Shown here piece by piece: positions 56,069 to 64,000 of a stretch of 64,000 bases of DNA (position 1 is the first letter of the stretch; the number at the start of each line of letters is the position of its first letter). The DNA lies in NCBI RefSeq assembly GCF_000429985.1, contig NZ_AUCX01000009.1:62001-126000 (forward strand), read 5' to 3'. A program made the position numbers and the translations under genes. The DNA is from Maridesulfovibrio bastinii DSM 16055. Lineage in GTDB: Bacteria > Desulfobacterota > Desulfovibrionia > Desulfovibrionales > Desulfovibrionaceae. A model generated the notes under the pieces. That model saw nothing but the letters and a program-made list of their open reading frames with translations, did no database searches and was not told the origin of the DNA.

Positions 56069-56731
56069 ATGGCGGCCGATGATCTGGATCAGGATAAACT
56101 GGCGCAGGAGTGGGCGGATGCTCTCTCTGATGATGATACCGGTGGAGAGGCCGGAGGTGGTGACGATGAAGCTCTTGCTGATGAATGGGCTGCTGCGCTC
56201 GCCGAACAGGATGACGATGAAGGTTCCAGCGATCAGAATTTAGCTGACGAATGGGCTGCCGCGCTCAATGAACAGGATGAACCTGAAGCAGATTCCGGTG
56301 GGGGCTCATCAGATCAGAATCTTGCTGATGAGTGGGCTGCCGCTTTAGCCAATGAAGAAGGCGACAGCATAAAAAAAGAAAAAGAACAGGAATTTCTCAG
56401 AACTCAGACCAGAGAAGCTGATTTCACTGATTTCACTAACGAAGCCAAGAATCCCCGTCATGACGGATCGCGCCGCGATCTTGATTTTATTCTTGATATT
56501 CCGCTTGATGTCTCGGCTGAACTCGGCAGGACCAAAATGCTCATCAACGAGCTTTTGCAGATAGGAACAGGCTCCGTTGTTGAACTTACCAAACTTGCCG
56601 GTGAACCTCTTGAAATTTATGTTAACGGTAAGCTTGTCGCCAGAGGCGAGGCCGTTGTCATCAACGAGAAATTCGGTATCAGGCTGACAGATATCATCAG
56701 CCCGATTGAAAGGGTGAAACATCTTGCCTAA
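56069..56731 (+). CDS. fliN: flagellar switch protein FliN with four N-terminal tryptophan motifs
   Basis: The C-ring component FliN sets rotation direction and docks FliH. The C-terminal SpoA domain (about 145-218, LDFILDIPLDVSAELGRTKM through RLTDIISPIERVKHL) is normal. The N-terminal 95 residues are unusual: four copies of a LADEWAAAL-type motif with tryptophans at 15, 40, 62 and 89, separated by acidic Gly/Ser linkers. E. coli FliN has one such element (DDLWADALNEQ) near its N-terminus. Total length is 220 residues against 137 in E. coli. The upstream 208-bp gap (55861-56068) holds no gene. Confidence 0.93.
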   Translation: MAADDLDQDKLAQEWADALSDDDTGGEAGGGDDEALADEWAAALAEQDDDEGSSDQNLADEWAAALNEQDEPEADSGGGSSDQNLADEWAAALANEEGDSIKKEKEQEFLRTQTREADFTDFTNEAKNPRHDGSRRDLDFILDIPLDVSAELGRTKMLINELLQIGTGSVVELTKLAGEPLEIYVNGKLVARGEAVVINEKFGIRLTDIISPIERVKHLA

Positions 56732-57080
56732 CGCAACAGAACCATTGATGCTGCCGGATGCCGGGGTTGGAGCTTCTTTAAAGGTTGCTGCCGCTTTCTG
56801 TCTGGTTTTAGCTCTTCTGCTTCTTTTGTATTACCTCATGCGCAAGTTTAATGTGGCCTCCATGATTTCCGGATCGCGTAAAGGAAATCTCGAAATTGTT
56901 GAACGGCTTCCACTTGGGCCGCGCCAGCATATTGCTGTTGTCAGGTACAAGGATCGTGAACTTGTTCTGGGAGTGACTCAGGACAGGATTAATCTTCTTG
57001 ATGTAAATAAAGACAAGGCTGATGATGAAGATACTGAGGACTTTGCCGGGGTTCTTGAAGACAAGAGGACCATTTCTTAG
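56724..57080 (+). CDS. fliO: flagellar biosynthesis protein FliO
   Basis: A 118-residue (or 110-residue) membrane protein that helps assemble the FliP/Q/R export gate. One transmembrane helix (about 20-40, VAAAFCLVLALLLLLYYLM) is followed by the FliO domain (GNLEIVERLPLGPRQHIAVVRYKDRELVLGV). The longer version starts with TTG at 56724, overlapping fliN by 8 nt, with AGGG upstream; an ATG at 56748 is the alternative. The C-terminal coding region also overlaps fliP by 59 nt. Confidence 0.88.
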   Translation: MPNATEPLMLPDAGVGASLKVAAAFCLVLALLLLLYYLMRKFNVASMISGSRKGNLEIVERLPLGPRQHIAVVRYKDRELVLGVTQDRINLLDVNKDKADDEDTEDFAGVLEDKRTIS

Positions 57081-57810
57081 CATACTGGTTCTTCTGCTTC
57101 TTATACCCATAGCCGCTTTTGCGCAGGATCAGACTATTCCTAATCTGACTCTGCAGCTTTCTGCCGGTCAGACCGAACCTGAGGAAGTTTCCAAGGCTCT
57201 GGAAATTCTTTTCCTGCTGACTGTTCTGGCTATGGCTCCTTCAATCATGCTGACAATGACCTCCTTCACCCGCATTATCATTGTCTTTCATTTTTTACGG
57301 CAGGCTATGGGAACCCAGCAGATGCCGCCGAACCAGATTCTGGCCAGTATTGCTATTTTTATGACCGTTGTAATTATGATGCCTACGGGCAAGGCCATAA
57401 ATGACACTGCATTACAACCATATCTTAATGAGGAGATAGGTTTTAACGAGGCCATAACCAAAGCACAGGTTCCCATTCGAAAATTTCTTTTTAAACATAC
57501 CAGAGAAAAAGACCTTTCAATTTTTTACTCCATAACCAAAGAAAACCGTCCCAAGGTCAAGGAAGATGTTCCAACAATTATGCTTGTTGCCGCTTTCACT
57601 ATAAGTGAGCTTAAAACAGGTTTTACCATAGGTTTTCTGATTTATATTCCGTTCCTCATTCTTGATATGGTTATTGCAAGTATCCTGTTGGCCATGGGTA
57701 TGATGATGCTGCCTCCGGCAATGGTTTCACTGCCCTTTAAAATTCTGCTTTTTGTCATGGTTGACGGCTGGAACCTGATAACGGGTTCTCTTGTTAATAC
57801 TTTTCAATGA
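57022..57810 (+). CDS. fliP: flagellar export gate protein FliP
   Basis: A 262-residue core component of the flagellar type III export gate. It carries a cleavable signal peptide (to about residue 35, ...IPIAAFAQ), typical of FliP. Conserved stretches are LTVLAMAPSIMLTMTSFTRIIIVFHFLRQAMGTQQ, the large periplasmic loop, and GFLIYIPFLILDMVIASILLAMGMMMLPP. It begins with two tandem ATG codons, 59 nt inside fliO, so coupling with fliO translation is likely. Confidence 0.96.
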   Translation: MMKILRTLPGFLKTRGPFLSILVLLLLIPIAAFAQDQTIPNLTLQLSAGQTEPEEVSKALEILFLLTVLAMAPSIMLTMTSFTRIIIVFHFLRQAMGTQQMPPNQILASIAIFMTVVIMMPTGKAINDTALQPYLNEEIGFNEAITKAQVPIRKFLFKHTREKDLSIFYSITKENRPKVKEDVPTIMLVAAFTISELKTGFTIGFLIYIPFLILDMVIASILLAMGMMMLPPAMVSLPFKILLFVMVDGWNLITGSLVNTFQ

Positions 57811-57897
57811 ATTTCGGGCCGCAAGGTCCTTATCTTTAGGATTAGTGCCTGATCGGAGTGTTTTACTTCAGCATTCGGAAAAAACGGAGATTATGCT

Positions 57898-58167
57898 ATG
57901 TCCCCAGAATTTGTCATAGGGTTTGCAAAACAATCCATAGAACTTGCCTTGACTCTGGCACTTCCGATGCTGCTTGTTGGTCTGGTTGTGGGTATTCTTG
58001 TCAGTATTCTTCAGGCAGCCACCCAGATACAGGAAACAACACTTACTTTTGTTCCTAAAATTGTATCCATGTTTCTGGCTCTTCTGTTTGCTTTTCCTTG
58101 GATAATGGAAAAACTTATTTCTTTTACGAGAGATGTTTTTATAAATCTGCCTAACTACATTCGCTGA
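57898..58167 (+). CDS. fliQ: flagellar export gate protein FliQ
   Basis: An 89-residue protein with two transmembrane helices, forming a hairpin in the export gate. It begins SPEFVIGFAKQSIELAL, with LPMLLVGLVVGILVSILQAATQIQE and the second helix ending FPWIMEKL. The length is standard. CGGAG precedes the ATG. The expected next gene, fliR, is not here: the operon ends in a terminator and rlmB follows on the other strand, so fliR, flhB and flhA must lie elsewhere. Confidence 0.96.
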   Translation: MSPEFVIGFAKQSIELALTLALPMLLVGLVVGILVSILQAATQIQETTLTFVPKIVSMFLALLFAFPWIMEKLISFTRDVFINLPNYIR

Positions 58168-58196
58168 TATTTTATGAATCCAGACATAAATTAAAT

Positions 58197-58232
58197 AAAA
58201 AAACGGATTGTTTTCTAAGCAATCCGTTTTTT
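58197..58232. terminator. bidirectional intrinsic terminator after fliQ
   Basis: AAAACGGATTG pairs with CAATCCGTTTT around a 9-nt loop, with an A-run before and T6 after. Confidence 0.88.
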
Positions 58233-58257
58233 ATTTTTTGCTGTGTGCTGAAATTTT

Positions 58258-59019
58258 TTATTCAGGGGTAATTTTTCTGGCAAATTCGCTCACGATGATT
58301 GCACCAGCCTGAGCTACATTCAAAGAGTCGAATTCCCGTCTGAAAGGAATATGAATTTTTTTCTGACATCTTTTCATGATGCCCTGTCTTATTCCGCTTT
58401 CCTCATTCCCAAGCACCAGTACAGCCGGTCCGTGCAGCTCGGTCTCATATACAGACTCCGAACCTTCAGTTAGCGCGGCTCCGTAGATATCAATTCCGCG
58501 TTCTTCAACTTTATCCAGAGCCTGAGCCAGATTAACAGCTCTGGCCACCGGGAGTCTGCTTAAAGCCCCGGAACTGGCCTTCATGGCTGCAGCTCCGAGA
58601 AAGCCTCCACCATGTTTGCCGACAACTATTCCCGCGCCGCCAAGGGCATACAGAGTTCTGCAGAAGACTCCTATGTTACCGGGGTCCTGCACTCTGTCTA
58701 AAAAGACCAGCAGCGGCAGGGGCGCATCTGCCAGATTGTCCAGAAGGTCATCAAGGTCGGCAAAGGGCAGGGCTGCTATTCTTGCCAGCACTCCCTGATG
58801 ATTTCCTTCGAAAAGGCGGTTCATTTCGTCTCTTGTTGAAATTTTGTAGCGAATTTTATTTTTTTTACAGCGTTGTACTGTACGCTCAAAATTTTTATCC
58901 TGACGTCCTTTTTGGAGATAGAGCGTATCTATCCTTTCGGGAGAATTCAAAAGCATCTCCTGTACCGGTTTACGTCCTGCTATTATGGAACCATCGTCTT
59001 TGTGCTGGTTGTTTTTCAT
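58258..59019 (-). CDS. rlmB: 23S rRNA (guanosine-2251-2'-O)-methyltransferase RlmB-like
   Basis: A SpoU/TrmH-type SPOUT methylase of 253 residues. An N-terminal substrate-binding domain (IAGRKPVQEMLLNSPERIDTLYLQ) precedes the catalytic knot: motif 1 FLDRVQDPGNIGVFCRTLYALGG, motif 2 VLVLGNEESGI and motif 3 IPFRREFDSLNVAQAGAI. RlmB and other SpoU members are hard to separate by eye, so the exact target nucleotide is probable rather than certain. Confidence 0.88.
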   Translation of the reverse strand: MKNNQHKDDGSIIAGRKPVQEMLLNSPERIDTLYLQKGRQDKNFERTVQRCKKNKIRYKISTRDEMNRLFEGNHQGVLARIAALPFADLDDLLDNLADAPLPLLVFLDRVQDPGNIGVFCRTLYALGGAGIVVGKHGGGFLGAAAMKASSGALSRLPVARAVNLAQALDKVEERGIDIYGAALTEGSESVYETELHGPAVLVLGNEESGIRQGIMKRCQKKIHIPFRREFDSLNVAQAGAIIVSEFARKITPE

Positions 59020-59096
59020 TCTTTTGTGTGGGTATGAAGTTAATGTTTCAACTCTTGCCTTTCGGCCGTTTGCATTTTATGCACCACTCACATCGT

Positions 59097-59132
59097 TTGT
59101 GCAAATAATACTCGAAAACCCTTGTTGCACAA
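59097..59132. promoter_or_regulatory. inverted repeat in the rlmB-mltD spacer
   Basis: TTGTGCAA (59097-59104) and TTGCACAA (59125-59132) form an 8-bp inverted repeat with a 20-nt gap in the 285-bp spacer between two divergent genes. It may be a regulator site; no promoter elements can be placed with confidence around it. Confidence 0.3.
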
Positions 59133-59304
59133 GAGTTTCGGCAACCTAAGCCTTTTGTTTTTCTATTGCAAACTGTCCTTCTTTCAGGTAGCTCTACATA
59201 AATCCAGACTATGGATTTTTATATTAATAACCTTGTTTTTAAAGGGGTTGCGTCCACTTTTTAACCTGTAACAGCCCTTAATCTAAACATTTTCCAGATA
59301 ATTT

Positions 59305-60969
59305 ATGAAAAAAGTCAAAACATTCTGCCATGAGCCAGGCACCAGTTATAAACACCGTTTTTCGGCGTTCATGCTGCCTATTTTTATTTTTCTACTTATT
59401 TTTTCAGGTTGTGCTCCTAAAAAAACTGCTCCGGTTGATCCCTCTCTTAATGTCTGCACAAATGCCACAGAAGTATCTGAAACAGATCTTCCTGATTCCG
59501 GAGCCGAGGTCCTTGAACCGGAGGTTGATCCTTCTCCTTCCGACGTAAAAGAGCAGAGTGAAAATCTGACTCCTCAGGAACACAAGGTCCTTCTTTCAGA
59601 CTCGGGCATAGAATTCAACCTCAATGAGCATGATACCAAAGAGGTTCAGCAGTATTTTACATTCTTCACCCATAAAGCGCGCAAAACTTTTGCCCGCTGG
59701 CTGGACAGGGCTGAAAACTTTCTGCCCTATGTGCGTGAGCAGCTTTCAGAAAACGGTCTGCCGCAGGATGTTGCCATGCTTCCTTTTGCTGAAAGCGGAT
59801 ACAATGCATGGGCCTATTCCCGTGTAGGCGCTGCTGGAATGTGGCAGTTCATGCCATATACCGGGCGCAAGTACGGTCTGCGTGTTGACTGGTGGGTTGA
59901 TGAGCGTCGTGACCCTTATGAATCAACTAAAGCTGCGATAAAATATCTTACCGATCTTCATGAAATGTTCGGAGACTGGTATCTGGCTTTTGCTGCTTAT
60001 AATGCCGGTGAGGGTAAAATTTCCAGAGCCTTGAAAAAAACAGGTTGTGAAAATTTCTTTGAACTGACCCGCATGAATCACAAACTGAGCTATCGCCACC
60101 GTCTGCGTAAGGAAACGAAAAACTATGTTCCTAAATTCATAGCTATTTCTAAGATATTTAAGAACCTTACCGAACTTGATTTTCAGAAGATTGACTGGGA
60201 CGCTGCTCCTAAAATGGTGCATCTCAAGGTTCCGGGTGGAACGGATTTACTGGCTCTTGCAAATGCCTGTGGTTTGAAATGGAAAGAGTTCTTGAAATAC
60301 AACCCCCATTTCCGCCGTCAGGTCAGCCCGCCGGATTCAAAGAGTAATGTGCATCTTCCCGTTGCTTTGCAGGCTGATGCCTCAGAATATATTTCTAGTC
60401 CGGGATCACGTCCTTTTGCAGGATACAGCCGTTATAAAATCCGTCGTGGTGATTCATGGTACAGAATTGCCCGCAGGAGCGGTATTCCTGTAAGAGTTCT
60501 CAAAAGTGTCAACAATACCCGTTCTAATCTGCTTAGACCCGGACATTATGTGATGATACCAGGCAGAGGTTCTAAAAGAACTTTTGCAAGCAGAACAACA
60601 ACTCGCCGTTATGCTCAGAAAAGGGCTAATTACAGAGTAAGACGCGGTGATACCCTCTGGAGTATTTCAAGAGGCTATCAGGTAAGTGTTAATACCCTTA
60701 AGAGGGCTAACGGACTGCGTTCCTCAAGCCTTAAAATTGGTCAGAAACTGTATATACCTGATTCCTCGGCAAGTGAGACCAAGCTGACCAGAAGTCAGGC
60801 CGCCGAGGCTAAAACACAGGTTGTAAACTACCGTGTAAGACGCGGTGACAATCTCTGGGCAATCGCCAGAAGATTCGGTGTAAAGGTGAGCGCACTTATG
60901 AAGTGGAACAGTCTCAGCTCAAAGAGTATTTTGAGACCCGGTGACAAGATCAAGGTTTATGTGCGTTAG
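59305..60969 (+). CDS. mltD: MltD-like lytic transglycosylase lipoprotein with three LysM domains
   Basis: A 554-residue cell-wall enzyme that cleaves peptidoglycan to anhydro-muropeptides. It has a lipoprotein signal with lipobox FSGC (C36), a Pro/Asp-rich linker, and a Slt-type catalytic domain (about 105-290) with the catalytic glutamate E163 in PFAESGYNAWAYS, then GAAGMWQFMPYTG and AFAAYNAGEGKI. Three LysM domains follow at about 376-419, 442-485 and 508-553, each with RRGDxxWxIxR. MltD of E. coli has two LysM repeats. Confidence 0.94.
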   Translation: MKKVKTFCHEPGTSYKHRFSAFMLPIFIFLLIFSGCAPKKTAPVDPSLNVCTNATEVSETDLPDSGAEVLEPEVDPSPSDVKEQSENLTPQEHKVLLSDSGIEFNLNEHDTKEVQQYFTFFTHKARKTFARWLDRAENFLPYVREQLSENGLPQDVAMLPFAESGYNAWAYSRVGAAGMWQFMPYTGRKYGLRVDWWVDERRDPYESTKAAIKYLTDLHEMFGDWYLAFAAYNAGEGKISRALKKTGCENFFELTRMNHKLSYRHRLRKETKNYVPKFIAISKIFKNLTELDFQKIDWDAAPKMVHLKVPGGTDLLALANACGLKWKEFLKYNPHFRRQVSPPDSKSNVHLPVALQADASEYISSPGSRPFAGYSRYKIRRGDSWYRIARRSGIPVRVLKSVNNTRSNLLRPGHYVMIPGRGSKRTFASRTTTRRYAQKRANYRVRRGDTLWSISRGYQVSVNTLKRANGLRSSSLKIGQKLYIPDSSASETKLTRSQAAEAKTQVVNYRVRRGDNLWAIARRFGVKVSALMKWNSLSSKSILRPGDKIKVYVR

Positions 60970-60992
60970 CAGAGTTTTTAAGATATAAATTC

Positions 60993-61026
60993 AAAAGCCG
61001 GTCCGTTATATAACGGACCGGCTTTT
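60993..61026. terminator. intrinsic terminator after mltD
   Basis: A 34-bp perfect palindrome with arms AAAAGCCGGTCCGTTAT and complement, with T6 on the right; it also serves the convergent aroE gene. Confidence 0.9.
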
Positions 61027-61091
61027 TTAATCTCAATTTTTGTTGTGTGATCTGGTCTGGGGTTTGTTGCAGGATTATTTGCCGTTCGGAT

Positions 61092-61913
61092 TTATTTTAA
61101 CTGTTCCAGAAGAAGTTTTCTTGCTTCTGCCGGGTCCAGTTCTTTTCCGGTCCAGATTCTGAATTGTTCCAATCCCTGATGCAGAAACATTTCCAGACCG
61201 CTTATTGTCGTGGCCCCTCTTTTTTCAGCTTCGTGCAAAAGTACTGTCTTAAGGGGATTGTAAACCAGATCATAGACAATCGTGTTCTCATCAATGTTTT
61301 CCATCAACATCGGACATAGCGTTACTCTTTCGCCTGACATACCGAGTGGAGTGGAATTTATGATTAGATCATATTTAGTTTTTCCACGGTCATCCCATTC
61401 AACTTTGGTGATATTAAATTCTTCAGCCAGCTTTTCAGCTTTTTCAGCCGTGCGGTTGGTTATGCTTATGTTTTTAATTTTGAGTATCTTTAATCCGCTG
61501 ACAGCTGCTCTTGCCGCTCCTCCGGCACCTAGAATCAGAGCATTTTCTATTTTATCACGGTAGGGCATAAGCGGTGTGTAGCAACCGGCAACATCCGTGT
61601 TGTCACCAACAAGTTTTTCTCCATCCCAGTAAAGTGTATTAACAGCCCCTGCGCTTGTGGCCCTTTCCGTTTCCATATCTATAAATTTACGCACTGAGAG
61701 TTTGTGGGGGATGGTTACGCTTGCACCGGAAATCGGGAGGCATCTAAGGCCGTTCATGAAATCTTCAATTTTCTCCGGTTGCAGTGGCCATGACATATAG
61801 ACCGCTTCAATTCCTGTTCTGGAAAATCCCCAGTTGTGCAATAAAGGGCTGAGGCTATGTCCTAGAGGGTAGCCTATAATTCCAAAAAGTTTCTTTGGTA
61901 GTAAAAAGCCCAT
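61092..61913 (-). CDS. aroE: shikimate dehydrogenase
   Basis: It reduces 3-dehydroshikimate with NADPH in the pathway to aromatic amino acids. The 273-residue protein has the substrate site SLSPLLHNWGF, the catalytic lysine in VTIPHKL, the Rossmann motif ILGAGGAARAAV (about 128-139), the NRTAEKAEKLA cofactor segment and SGLEMFLHQGLEQFRIWTG near the end. It is a stand-alone AroE rather than a DHQ-fusion. Its upstream neighbour is a 457-bp spacer. Confidence 0.96.
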   Translation of the reverse strand: MGFLLPKKLFGIIGYPLGHSLSPLLHNWGFSRTGIEAVYMSWPLQPEKIEDFMNGLRCLPISGASVTIPHKLSVRKFIDMETERATSAGAVNTLYWDGEKLVGDNTDVAGCYTPLMPYRDKIENALILGAGGAARAAVSGLKILKIKNISITNRTAEKAEKLAEEFNITKVEWDDRGKTKYDLIINSTPLGMSGERVTLCPMLMENIDENTIVYDLVYNPLKTVLLHEAEKRGATTISGLEMFLHQGLEQFRIWTGKELDPAEARKLLLEQLK

Positions 61914-62299
61914 ATCAGTCTCCTGCTGTATTTTAATGATCTTCGCAGATCATGGGTCTTTTTTTAAATTTAAAACGCTTAAAACAGATGTTTTAACTGT
62001 CTGTTATAGGTCTAATAAATTTAAAATGGCTGAAAAATTTATTTCCGGGTGAATTTAAGAGAAATCAGCAGTTATAATATTCTACAAGAGTCTATAACAG
62101 TCTGCTTTGGTCAAAATGTTTGCCGGGTCTTACTCCAGAACACATCATAGAAATCATAATTTTAAACCGTCAAATTTTCAACTTGGCTGATGCTTCTTTA
62201 AATTCTGGACTAAGTCGAGTGTCCCTGCCGGGATGCATACCGTTGGTCTGCACTTGTAAATATACTGTTGATGATTGTGTTCTAAGGTACCACTGTTAC
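61914..62299. other. non-coding spacer between aroE and the oxidoreductase operon
   Basis: This A/T-rich stretch lies upstream of aroE and downstream of the oxidoreductase operon terminator. A 67-codon reading frame on the plus strand (62120-62323) lacks a Shine-Dalgarno sequence and runs into the terminator; I do not accept it. No RNA gene or repeat is evident. Confidence 0.45.
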
Positions 62300-62342
62300 A
62301 AAAAGGCCGACCTGTCCGTTTAATTACGGTTCCGGCCGGCCT
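62300..62342 (-). terminator. intrinsic terminator of the 2-oxoacid oxidoreductase operon
   Basis: On the minus strand AGGCCG...CGGCCT with an inner CCGT/ACGG stem is followed by T5. Confidence 0.8.
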
Positions 62343-62370
62343 GCTGATTCAAAGTCTGGTTTAGATTTTG

Positions 62371-62913
62371 TTAAACTGCGTCAAAACCTGCTTTAAGTGC
62401 TTCCGCATTCTTTGGTATCATGTGGCTGTAATGGGCAGATATCACATTCGGAAGGCTGTCCAGTACAGATTGCAGTTCAATGATACCTGTTGATTTTATA
62501 TAGGCCCCCAGTGCAACCATATTGGCCATGCGGGTACTGCCTATTTCATCGGCAATTTCATTTGCATTGACAAAAACAGACTTCACTCTGGTGGTGTCTG
62601 CAAACTCAGGTTCTACCAGAGACGAGTTGATTACCTGTACTCCTCCATCCACAAGTTCAGGCTGGAACTTGTCCAGAGAAGGGCGGTTCATGATAATCTG
62701 GCTGAGTGGTCTGCGGATGATTGGAGATCCTATTTCTTCTTCAGAAATTACAACCGTGCAGTTTGCGGTTCCGCCGCGCATTTCCGGACCGTAAACAGGA
62801 ATATATGTAACGTTAAGTCCGGCATGCATACCGGAGTATGCAAGCAGGTTTCCTATAAGCATTACACCCTGTCCGCCGAATCCGGCGATGATGGTATCAA
62901 GATATCTACTCAT
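62371..62913 (-). CDS. 2-oxoacid:ferredoxin oxidoreductase, gamma subunit
   Basis: A 180-residue gamma subunit (KorC/VorC-type) of a CoA-acylating 2-oxoacid:ferredoxin oxidoreductase. It begins [28 protein letters not shown] and contains [19 protein letters not shown], both diagnostic. I start it at ATG 62913 because an ideal AGGAGG lies just upstream inside the end of the beta gene; a start at 62955 would add 14 residues that overlap the beta gene. Last gene of the operon, followed by a terminator. Confidence 0.95.
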   Translation of the reverse strand: MSRYLDTIIAGFGGQGVMLIGNLLAYSGMHAGLNVTYIPVYGPEMRGGTANCTVVISEEEIGSPIIRRPLSQIIMNRPSLDKFQPELVDGGVQVINSSLVEPEFADTTRVKSVFVNANEIADEIGSTRMANMVALGAYIKSTGIIELQSVLDSLPNVISAHYSHMIPKNAEALKAGFDAV

Positions 62914-62914
62914 C

Positions 62915-63682
62915 TTATACCTCCTCTCCGGCTGTAATATCCTTATAAACTCCAAGCGGGAAATAAGGTATCATCTCGTTTTCAATTCTTTCATTGGCCT
63001 GAACAGGAGTCATCCTCCAGTTGGTTGGACATGTTGAAAGAATTTCGACGAATCCGAATCCAAGCCCGTTAACCTGAACTTCAAAAGCTTTTTTCAAAGC
63101 CTTTTTGGCCTGACGGATATTTTTAATGTTGTTGAGTGCTACTCTGGCGCAATAGGCGGTTCCACCCAGAGTGGCAATTATCTCGGACATTTTGATAGGC
63201 ATGCCTTCTTTCAAAGGATTTCTTCCGGCCGGTGATGTTGTAGTCTTCTGCCCTTCAAGGGTTGTCGGGGCCATCTGTCCGCCGGTCATTCCGTAAACAG
63301 TGTTGTTTACAAAAATTATAGAAACCTTTTCTCCTCTGTTGGCGCAATGCATGATTTCAGCCATTCCGATAGAGGCAAGGTCGCCGTCTCCCTGATAAGA
63401 AAGCACAAACTTGTCCGGGCAGGAACGTTTAACGCCTGTGGCCACCGCCGGAGCCCTTCCATGAGGGGCTTCCACACTGTCCAGATTGAGATAGTTGTAT
63501 AAAAATACCGAGCAGCCGATGCTGGTCACCAGCAGAGTCTTTTGGCTCAGTCCCATCTCATCCAGCAGTTCGCCTGCCAGTCTGTGGGCCACTCCGTGCT
63601 GACATCCCGGGCAATAATGGGTGACTCGGTCCGCAATGCAGTCGGATTTGTCAAAAACAAGTTTTTCCTGAAGTGCGGTCAT
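62915..63682 (-). CDS. 2-oxoacid:ferredoxin oxidoreductase, beta subunit
   Basis: The 255-residue TPP-binding subunit. CPGCQHGVAHRL near the N-terminus and the TPP/Mg motif GDGDLASIGMAEIMHCANRGE...NNTVYGMTGGQMAPT are visible. The enzyme oxidises a 2-oxoacid (2-oxoglutarate, or branched-chain as in Vor) to the acyl-CoA, reducing ferredoxin. Substrate choice cannot be fixed here. The start is ATG 63682, with GGAGG 8 nt upstream; a 15-residue longer version is less likely. The gap to the gamma start is 1 nt. Confidence 0.95.
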   Translation of the reverse strand: MTALQEKLVFDKSDCIADRVTHYCPGCQHGVAHRLAGELLDEMGLSQKTLLVTSIGCSVFLYNYLNLDSVEAPHGRAPAVATGVKRSCPDKFVLSYQGDGDLASIGMAEIMHCANRGEKVSIIFVNNTVYGMTGGQMAPTTLEGQKTTTSPAGRNPLKEGMPIKMSEIIATLGGTAYCARVALNNIKNIRQAKKALKKAFEVQVNGLGFGFVEILSTCPTNWRMTPVQANERIENEMIPYFPLGVYKDITAGEEV

Positions 63683-63683
63683 T

Positions 63684-64000
63684 TTATTTTCCTCCCATGC
63701 TTTTGAGTATGGGGTCTTCAAAATCATCCGGGGTAGGCAGGTTGCCGGGATAGAAGCCGAAGAAGTCGGAGTCGGTAATTGTGCGTATGCTCAGTCTGAC
63801 ATCTTCAACCATCTGTCCGAGGTTGTGTTCTATTGTAAGGAATTTTTTCCCGGCCAGAGCAAGTTTTTTCATTGCTTCCGAGGGGAACGGGTAAAGAGTT
63901 ATCGGCCGGAACAGGCCTACTTTGTATCCTTTTTTCCTGAGATTGCGGATTGTACTTTTAACTATTCTGCCGATGGAACCGTAAGCAACTACAATAAGCT
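63684..64000 (-). CDS. 2-oxoacid:ferredoxin oxidoreductase, alpha subunit (C-terminal part)
   Basis: The frame is open to the right edge of the window, so only the last 105 codons are present. The readable end includes FRPITLYPFPSEAM, KFLTIEHNLGQMVEDVRLSI and a C-terminal FEDPILKSMGGK, matching the transketolase C-terminal domain of the alpha (KorA/VorB) subunit. It is the upstream member of an alpha-beta-gamma operon with 1-nt gaps. A small delta ferredoxin subunit, if present, would lie further upstream outside the window. Confidence 0.9.
   Translation of the reverse strand, partial: LIVVAYGSIGRIVKSTIRNLRKKGYKVGLFRPITLYPFPSEAMKKLALAGKKFLTIEHNLGQMVEDVRLSIRTITDSDFFGFYPGNLPTPDDFEDPILKSMGGK

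Noticed and set aside
62120-62323. 67-codon plus-strand frame between aroE and the oxidoreductase operon
   Set aside because: No Shine-Dalgarno sequence, no recognisable features, and it runs through the operon terminator.

Overview
This 64 kb window is chromosomal DNA from a Gram-negative bacterium. It is best explained as a sulfate reducer of the Desulfovibrionaceae (Maridesulfovibrio/Desulfovibrio type). The evidence is the dnaA-dnaN-gyrB-gyrA cluster with a divergent Desulfovibrio-style DnaA, a DUF39/COG1900 sulfide-assimilation (homocysteine) protein beside dnaA, a 2-oxoacid:ferredoxin oxidoreductase operon, a full-length (long-form) HisG, type I glutamine synthetase without the adenylylation region, polar-type flagellar genes, and moderate GC with very AT-rich intergenic spacers. 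The species assignment is inference. I see no insertion sequence, prophage or CRISPR array.

Layout. 0-9 kb: the 3' end of an NtrC-type regulator, then on the minus strand dnaA, dnaN, gyrB, gyrA and a TPR lipoprotein. 9-16 kb: the DUF39 protein, a chemoreceptor, a large helicase-exonuclease fusion and a small four-cysteine protein. 16-25 kb: nitroreductase, CDF metal exporter, HAD phosphatase, geranylgeranyl-reductase-like flavoprotein, K+ channel, HpnA-like epimerase, a MerR-type coiled-coil protein, and glnA with a structured leader. 25-37 kb: hisI-hisG followed by a newly noticed 51-aa membrane protein, Fur, NhaA, a PAS histidine kinase, an SLC13 transporter with an ArsR-rhodanese regulator, a Pat-like acyl-CoA synthetase/acetyltransferase and two tandem DUF2628 membrane proteins.

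37-64 kb: hisS, tRNA-Trp, aspS, def-fmt, a DUF116 protein, rsmB, a TPR protein, XRE-cupin plus acyl-CoA synthetase, an Hpt protein, topA, era, yggS, then motA-motB-motB-fliL-fliN-fliO-fliP-fliQ, rlmB, an MltD-like LysM transglycosylase, aroE and the 2-oxoacid:ferredoxin oxidoreductase (gamma, beta, partial alpha).

Most of the window is housekeeping: replication and topology, translation (synthetases, deformylase, formyltransferase, rRNA methylases) and motility. The less ordinary parts are the MrfA/MrfB-like single-chain helicase-exonuclease, a cluster of TTATCGATAA palindromes around 19.7-22.3 kb next to a MerR-type coiled-coil protein, an ArsR-rhodanese/SLC13 pair with a clear operator-like dyad, four tandem copies of a tryptophan motif in the FliN N-terminus, a three-way-junction candidate in the glnA leader, and the overlooked 51-aa membrane protein. 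All calls come from reading the sequence; no database search was run.
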